26,887 nucleotides of DNA from an uncultured Oscillospiraceae bacterium (lineage in GTDB: Bacteria > Bacillota > Clostridia > Oscillospirales > Ruminococcaceae), in contig CAKSAY010000011.1 of assembly GCA_934438055.1 (NCBI GenBank), positions 1 to 26,887 of the forward strand. The letters are read 5' to 3'. The position numbers were made by a program, and so were the translations under genes. Under the pieces are notes generated by a model that worked only from the letters and a program-made list of their open reading frames with translations, searched no databases and had not been told where the DNA came from. This document shows, piece by piece, positions 24,631 through 26,887 of this stretch; position 1 is the first letter of the stretch; every line of letters begins with the position of its first letter.

Positions 24631-25704
24631 CTATACAAAATAGATATTTACCTGTCTAGAGCCAAAGTGGGTGCATTCTGCTTCGCTATTCATATATAAA
24701 TCCACTAAAATATCACCGTTTAAGCAGGAACCTCCGGTATCGGCGGCAATTGCATAGCCGTACACATAACCGTCCGTAGAGATGATATACATTTTGCTTC
24801 CATAGGGGATGACACTTGGGTTCACTGCTACGTAGCCCGGCTGCACTGTGGTGCCGGTTGAAGTTTTTGCATCCGGAGCAGAGGTGTAGGCGCAGGCTCT
24901 GCCGGTTAGAACTTTAGAATAGTTACAGGGAATACCGTTGCTGTCTAGCGCGACATTGGAGACTAAGGTGGATTTGCCTTCTCCCTTAGCGGCACTTTGA
25001 ACGGGCGGCTCATAGGTTCCCACTAAGATGACCTCATCAATTGGATTTGCTGTGATTTTACTGCCGATTTCCTCTGTCTGCGTAATTTGTCCATCTACTA
25101 TCGTATCTTGATAGTAGTGCGTTAAAACGCCGCTTTGTCCTTGCGTTTTCAACGCTGTTGTTCCTTTTGCAAGCTCCTGTGACGGCATAGTTATCGTTTG
25201 AAAGGGAATTGCTTCGTCGGCAGTGCGCGACTGCAAATCAACCCTTTTAACTTTGATTTGCAATCCATTTGACACCGTTTGCGTCATATCCGGAGAGGTT
25301 ACATCTAGAGGGTCTAGCGTGATGGAGGCAGCGTTGAGTGCATCTTGTACAGTAGCGCTTGGCTGAATCGTGAGAGGAAGCTGCATTCCATCTGAGACAA
25401 TAACGACATTGACTGCGCGATGAATGATAATATCAATGTGATTATCATTTTCTGAAGTTTGCAATTCATCCTGCTCTGACAGATTGATGTTGCGATTTTG
25501 CAGGATTTTCGTTGGATCGTCTTCGATTGTATAAAATGCAGTCAGCTTTCCATTATCGTTGAGGGTTACCTCGTGGGTGAAAAAACAGACGCCTGACAAT
25601 AGGCAGGAGGAAATGACTAAGCTAATGGAAAGAAGAATAGCCACTGTAGGCTTAAAACATCTCTTTAAAAGACGGTTTTTGCTTTCTTCTTTAAATGATT
25701 GCAT
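24631..25704 (-). CDS. Cell-wall protein with DUF348, G5 and 3D domains (YabE/YocH-like)
   Basis: A 357-residue exported protein. One N-terminal hydrophobic helix (after KNRLLKRCFKP) serves as signal or anchor. Ubiquitin-like DUF348-type repeats follow (VNVVIVSDGMQLPLTI, SATVQDALNAASI), then a G5 domain (about 175-240, ending IDEVILVGT), and a C-terminal 3D domain with ACAYTS, VNPSVIPYGSKMYI, AADTGG and the third Asp in GDILVDLYM. The three aspartates of the 3D (MltA-like/Stps) fold are present, as in resuscitation-promoting factors and the autolysins YabE and YocH. A role in peptidoglycan cleavage during growth is likely. ATG at 25704 has AAGGAG nine bases upstream. It is monocistronic, with its own promoter and terminator. 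Confidence 0.9.
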   Translation of the reverse strand: MQSFKEESKNRLLKRCFKPTVAILLSISLVISSCLLSGVCFFTHEVTLNDNGKLTAFYTIEDDPTKILQNRNINLSEQDELQTSENDNHIDIIIHRAVNVVIVSDGMQLPLTIQPSATVQDALNAASITLDPLDVTSPDMTQTVSNGLQIKVKRVDLQSRTADEAIPFQTITMPSQELAKGTTALKTQGQSGVLTHYYQDTIVDGQITQTEEIGSKITANPIDEVILVGTYEPPVQSAAKGEGKSTLVSNVALDSNGIPCNYSKVLTGRACAYTSAPDAKTSTGTTVQPGYVAVNPSVIPYGSKMYIISTDGYVYGYAIAADTGGSCLNGDILVDLYMNSEAECTHFGSRQVNIYFV

Positions 25705-25842
25705 GAAAAAGGACTCCTTATTCTATATTTGCATTCTCGCACTTTTGGGAATTTGCAGAAAGAACAATTGTGTTTGTTGACATGTTTTTATGCATTGATT
25801 TTCCCGTTAAAACGATGAAGATGTTTTTCTTTATGTTACTTT

Positions 25843-25859
25843 TGTAACCAATTTGTAGC
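25843..25859 (+). promoter_or_regulatory. WalR-like direct repeat at the G5/3D gene promoter
   Basis: TGTAAC, five bases, TGTAGC resembles the WalR (YycF) box TGTWAH-N5-TGTWAH with one mismatch. It overlaps the expected start site of the minus-strand promoter, where binding would repress. WalR controls cell-wall hydrolase genes including yocH in B. subtilis. A single site in AT-rich DNA may arise by chance. Confidence 0.35.
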
Positions 25860-25860
25860 T

Positions 25861-25889
25861 ATTATATGCATATTAAGTCCATTTGTCAA
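25861..25889 (-). promoter_or_regulatory. Promoter of the G5/3D-domain gene
   Basis: On the minus strand a perfect TTGACA and TATAAT are 17 bases apart. The start near 25854 gives a leader of about 150 bases. Confidence 0.85.
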
Positions 25890-26228
25890 CCCTAAAATAA
25901 AAAACAAAACTAGTAAATATGACGAATATGGAGTGGGAAATAGAGGATTTATCTATTGCTTCGACCTTTATTTTGTACAAATAGTAACAATTTGGTAATA
26001 TAGAGGTGGAAGCTATGTGATTTTTAACAAATTGTCCTATCTCAAATGATATGAATGCCTTTGATAGCGTTTTATACCATATTGCACGATCTTTTAGCAG
26101 ATCTCGTAGTGAAAAGTGACTTTTTAATAAAATAGAATAAATCAAAACTTTTAACAGTATTATCTTGTGTTTTTATCTGTTTTATTCTTAATTTTGCCAT
26201 TCCTATAAAGATTTTGATAAAAAAGGAC
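25890..26228 (+). other. AT-rich intergenic region
   Basis: No feature could be supported here. A minus-strand open frame of 90 codons (25873-26145) lacks a ribosome site and resembles no protein I recognise. Confidence 0.5.
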
Positions 26229-26256
26229 TTGCTTTTTTTCATCAATGTGTTATAAT
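26229..26256 (+). promoter_or_regulatory. Promoter of the tRNA-Ala genes
   Basis: TTGCTT (26229-26234) and TATAAT (26251-26256) are 16 bases apart. A start near 26263 lies about 20 bases before the first tRNA, and no terminator separates the two tRNAs, so they should be cotranscribed. Confidence 0.7.
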
Positions 26257-26281
26257 ATAAATCGCAACATCTACTTGTTAT

Positions 26282-26357
<76 letters not shown>

Positions 26358-26409
26358 AAATAATTTTTAAGTTGCATCATTGCCTTTGCCTTGTGTGGGC
26401 GATTTGTTT

Positions 26410-26485
26410 GGGCCTGTAGCTCAGCTGGGAGAGCGTTCGGTTCGCATCCGAGAGGTCGACGGTTCGATCCCGTTCAGGTCCACCA
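26410..26485 (+). tRNA. tRNA-Ala (anticodon CGC)
   Basis: A complete 76-base cloverleaf with encoded CCA. Acceptor GGGCCTG/CAGGTCC again has G3:U70, confirming alanine. The anticodon loop TTCGCAT gives CGC, reading GCG. The T arm has TTCGATC. It lies 52 bases after the GGC isoacceptor and its sequence is clearly different, so it is not a recent duplicate. Confidence 0.95.
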
Positions 26486-26503
26486 CCGTGCATAATAATC
26501 TAT

Positions 26504-26540
26504 AGAAAAAGAAGTCTTGATTTAAAGACTTCTTTTTCTT
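26504..26540 (+). terminator. Terminator of the tRNA operon
   Basis: AGAAAAAGAAGTCTT (26504-26518) pairs perfectly with 26525-26539 around a six-base loop; the 3' arm ends in CTTCTTTTTC and more Ts follow. It sits 19 bases after the second tRNA. Confidence 0.85.
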
Positions 26541-26598
26541 TTTGATTAAGAAGATGTATGCCGCTCCACACGATTATTTTGTGGCTAAAAATAATAGT

Positions 26599-26629
26599 AG
26601 AGCAGCCTGAAAATCAGACTGCTCTTTTT
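26599..26629 (+). terminator. Hairpin with T run next to the IS200 insertion
   Basis: AGAGCAG (26599-26605) and CTGCTCT (26619-26625), with inner CTGA/TCAG pairing, are followed by a T run to 26629. It is a second terminator-like hairpin after the tRNAs; the IS200-type element starts directly after its T run. Confidence 0.75.
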
Positions 26630-26639
26630 GTATAAAGAA

Positions 26640-26662
26640 AACCACTCGCTAGGCGAGTGGTT
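26640..26662 (+). repeat. Left-end hairpin of the IS200-type element
   Basis: AACCACTCGC (26640-26649) and GCGAGTGGTT (26653-26662) form a perfect 10-base-pair stem with a TAG loop, followed by a small GGC-GAAA-GCC hairpin (26671-26680). Such hairpins are the TnpA binding sites at IS200/IS605 ends. Confidence 0.75.
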
Positions 26663-26698
26663 CAGTGGAAGGCGAAAGCCGATGATGAAAAAAAGAAA

Positions 26699-26758
26699 CT
26701 CCTTTTGGTGTAGAATAAGGTTGCGGCTTGACAACTGCAAAAAAACACCAAAAGGAGG
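26699..26758 (+). promoter_or_regulatory. Stem sequestering the tnpA ribosome site
   Basis: CTCCTTTTGGTGT (26699-26711) is exactly complementary to ACACCAAAAGGAG (26745-26757), which contains the ribosome site AAAGGAGG eight bases before the tnpA ATG. In the mRNA this 13-base-pair stem would hide the site and hold transposase synthesis low, as described for IS200 of Salmonella. Confidence 0.8.
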
Positions 26759-26766
26759 TCATCAAA

Positions 26767-26887
26767 ATGAATGACACGAATAGTTTAACACATACAAGAT
26801 GGAATTGCAGATACCACATCGTGTTTGCACCGAAATACAGAAGAAAAATCTTTTACAAGGAAAAGAGACTGGAAGTAGGAAAAATCC
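26767..26887 (+). CDS. tnpA: IS200-type transposase TnpA, N-terminal fragment (runs off window)
   Basis: The first 40 codons of a Y1 (HUH) single-strand transposase: MNDTNSLTHTRWNCRYHIVF followed by APKYRRKIFYKEKR. The HxVFAPKYRRK segment is characteristic of IS200-type TnpA. The HUH motif and catalytic tyrosine lie beyond the window. ATG at 26767 is preceded by AAAGGAGG eight bases upstream, inside the inhibitory stem at 26699-26758. The matching region of the decayed copy (8379-8839) shows what the rest should look like, about 150 residues. Confidence 0.92.
   Translation, partial: MNDTNSLTHTRWNCRYHIVFAPKYRRKIFYKEKRLEVGKI

Larger units (their letters stand above)
26631..26887 (+). mobile_element. 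IS200-type insertion element, left part (cut by window end)
   Basis: It comprises a subterminal hairpin (26640-26662), a leader with a stem that buries the ribosome site, and the start of a tnpA with an unbroken frame. Comparison with the decayed copy at 8245-8945 places the left end near 26631. No sign of decay is seen in the part present, so it may be active. Confidence 0.8.

Noticed and set aside
24450..24699. Plus-strand open frame with a coding-like stretch (KTFEDITEKGMQKFCEATG)
   Set aside because: It lacks a ribosome site, runs through the terminator of the opposite gene and overlaps that gene's 3' end; the apparent composition may be chance.
25873..26145. Minus-strand open frame of 90 codons upstream of the tRNA genes
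   Set aside because: It has no ribosome site, lies in very AT-rich DNA, overlaps the G5/3D promoter and resembles no protein I recognise.

Overview
The window looks like chromosomal DNA from a low-to-mid G+C Gram-positive anaerobe of the class Clostridia. The evidence is strong AGGAGG-type ribosome sites, TTGACA/TATAAT promoters, U-tract hairpin terminators, an ECF vitamin transporter, a G5/3D cell-wall protein, a decayed GLUG-repeat/dockerin-like surface protein and IS200-type insertion elements. Genus and species cannot be told from the sequence alone.

Layout. 1-2500: terminators, an unrecognised 167-residue protein and a ClC-family membrane protein, both on the minus strand. 2550-4459: a beta-CASP metallo-beta-lactamase-fold protein (probable ribonuclease) behind a long, hairpin-rich leader. 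4850-8150: the wreck of one large secreted GLUG-repeat protein with a C-terminal dockerin-like domain, broken by about eight frameshifts and several in-frame stops. 8245-8945: a decayed IS200-type element. 9016-14729: a vitamin B12 uptake operon. 15050-19441: terminators, L-lactate dehydrogenase, a GT-C type glycosyltransferase, a sodium-dependent (NSS) transporter and a HIT protein, the genes all on the minus strand. 19728-22656: alanyl-tRNA synthetase with its promoter and a leader terminator. 22702-24386: two paralogous membrane proteins under one promoter. 24554-25889: a DUF348/G5/3D cell-wall protein. 26229-26629: two tandem tRNA-Ala genes and terminators. 26631 to the end: the left part of an apparently intact IS200-type element.

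The most interesting part is the B12 operon. A cobalamin riboswitch, whose kissing-loop and antiterminator partners can be read directly, controls five genes overlapping end to start. The first two encode a predicted wall-anchored alpha/alpha-toroid repeat protein with an SPATG sorting signal and a membrane-anchored DUF4430 protein. Together these match the two domains of animal intrinsic factor and transcobalamin, here split into two polypeptides. The next three encode an EcfT, a fused double EcfA ATPase and an S component. The arrangement suggests surface capture of a corrinoid followed by ECF import.

The rest is mostly housekeeping. Secondary points of interest are the alaS leader attenuator without T-box hallmarks, the IS200 copies lying directly after terminator hairpins with the transposase ribosome site buried in a stem, a WalR-like box at the promoter of the 3D-domain gene, and the structured leader before the beta-CASP gene.
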